In this document: positions 63,471-64,000 of the stretch, piece after piece | How positions within the stretch are numbered: position 1 is the stretch's first letter | Layout: each line of letters opens with the position of its first letter | Source of the DNA: Enchytraeus crypticus | Taxonomy: Eukaryota > Annelida > Clitellata > Enchytraeida > Enchytraeidae | DNA: 64,000 nucleotides | Direction of reading: 5' to 3' | Assembly (NCBI GenBank): GCA_905160935.1 | Contig: CAJHZI010000576.1 | Span: forward strand, 722,501-786,500 | Made by a program: the position numbers and the translations under genes | The notes under the pieces: model-generated | The model's database searches: none | What the model was told of the DNA's origin: nothing | What the model saw: the letters and a program-made list of their open reading frames with translations, nothing else

Positions 63471-64000
63471 CTATGAAGTAAATCAGAACACAACAACGTG
63501 ATTGGACTGTAACGATATATCTATATAACGATATAATCTATATATCGATATAACGGTGCATCTACTGCTAAATCAGCGAGTGATATGCAGGCAAACTCGA
63601 ACCGATGAACATAAATTATGCCAACCTTGAAAATTATGAAAGTCGATTAATAATCAATTAACTGTTCATTCGGTTAATTAAACAATAAATAGGCTAATCA
63701 ATCAATTACGGTTCGGTCAATTATGATTGTAGCGGTTCAGATGAAAAATTCAGAGAGTATATTGAATATATACGTTGAATAAGTTATATATTCACATGTC
63801 CACATATGAGTGGATTTTTACATTATCTACCATCTAAATCTAGGTCTGCCTCTGCATCTTTTTCTTTCCATTTCACCTTCAATGACCACTTTTAATAAAT
63901 TCACCCCAGAATGCGTCCTATATAGCTCTTGTTGCTATTTCTTAATGCATTTATTAATTGCCTATATGTACCAACTTTTCCCAGAATTTCATCACAAATT
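63471..64000. other. ZMIZ intron at the window end, with L4 fragment
   Basis: 63505-63560 has TATATCGATATA palindromic repeats. 63790-64000 is an antisense L4 LINE piece, clearly homologous to 43890-44110 (TCCACATATGAGTGGATTTT). No further ZMIZ exon seen before the window ends. Confidence 0.65.

Overview
The window is AT-rich (roughly two thirds A+T by eye) nuclear DNA of an invertebrate animal. The four genes have many short exons with GT-AG introns, their protein families are shared across Metazoa, and introns and spacers are packed with non-LTR retrotransposons (CR1/Jockey-like, RTE-like), tRNA-derived SINEs and tandem repeats. I cannot fix the phylum from sequence alone. The retrotransposon types fit an invertebrate and nothing points to a vertebrate. 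Exon joins below were derived by hand from reading frame, splice dinucleotides, intron phase and remembered family alignments. They have not been tested with transcripts.

The four genes alternate in orientation (+, -, +, -). (1) 896-10502 (+): 3' part of a PTK7/CCK4/off-track family receptor pseudokinase, with the last Ig domains, a transmembrane segment, a Ser-rich juxtamembrane region and a kinase-like domain lacking DFG; the 5' part lies before the window. (2) 16582-27707 (-): complete DNA polymerase eta (POLH) in ten exons, with Y-family catalytic core, long disordered tail, UBZ zinc finger and terminal PCNA-binding motif. (3) 31657-51413 (+): complete RAP1GDS1/SmgGDS (fly vimar) in 15-16 exons, all armadillo-repeat protein. 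(4) 57370-63470 (-): 3' part of a ZMIZ1/2 (fly tonalli) SP-RING/MIZ transcriptional coregulator; the 5' part lies beyond the window.

PTK7 and POLH converge on a 6 kb spacer (10.5-16.6 kb), POLH and RAP1GDS1 diverge from a 3.9 kb spacer that holds a CR1-like LINE, and RAP1GDS1 and ZMIZ converge on a 6 kb spacer (51.4-57.4 kb). The genes have unrelated roles (Wnt/planar polarity receptor, translesion DNA synthesis, small-GTPase chaperone/exchange factor, transcription coregulator/SUMO ligase-like), so this is a neighbourhood and not a pathway cluster.

The most unusual structure is at 38.3-40.4 kb inside RAP1GDS1. A promoter-like module, a GC-rich minisatellite, a 22-bp perfect hairpin and then about 35 copies of a 38-bp repeat run straight into a coding exon. 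Each repeat unit is a copy of that exon's own 3' splice site plus its first codons, so the exon start appears to have been amplified into a tandem array of potential splice acceptors; only the last copy keeps an open frame into the exon. Other exons in the window also have tandem repeats or retrotransposon tails lying against their splice sites.
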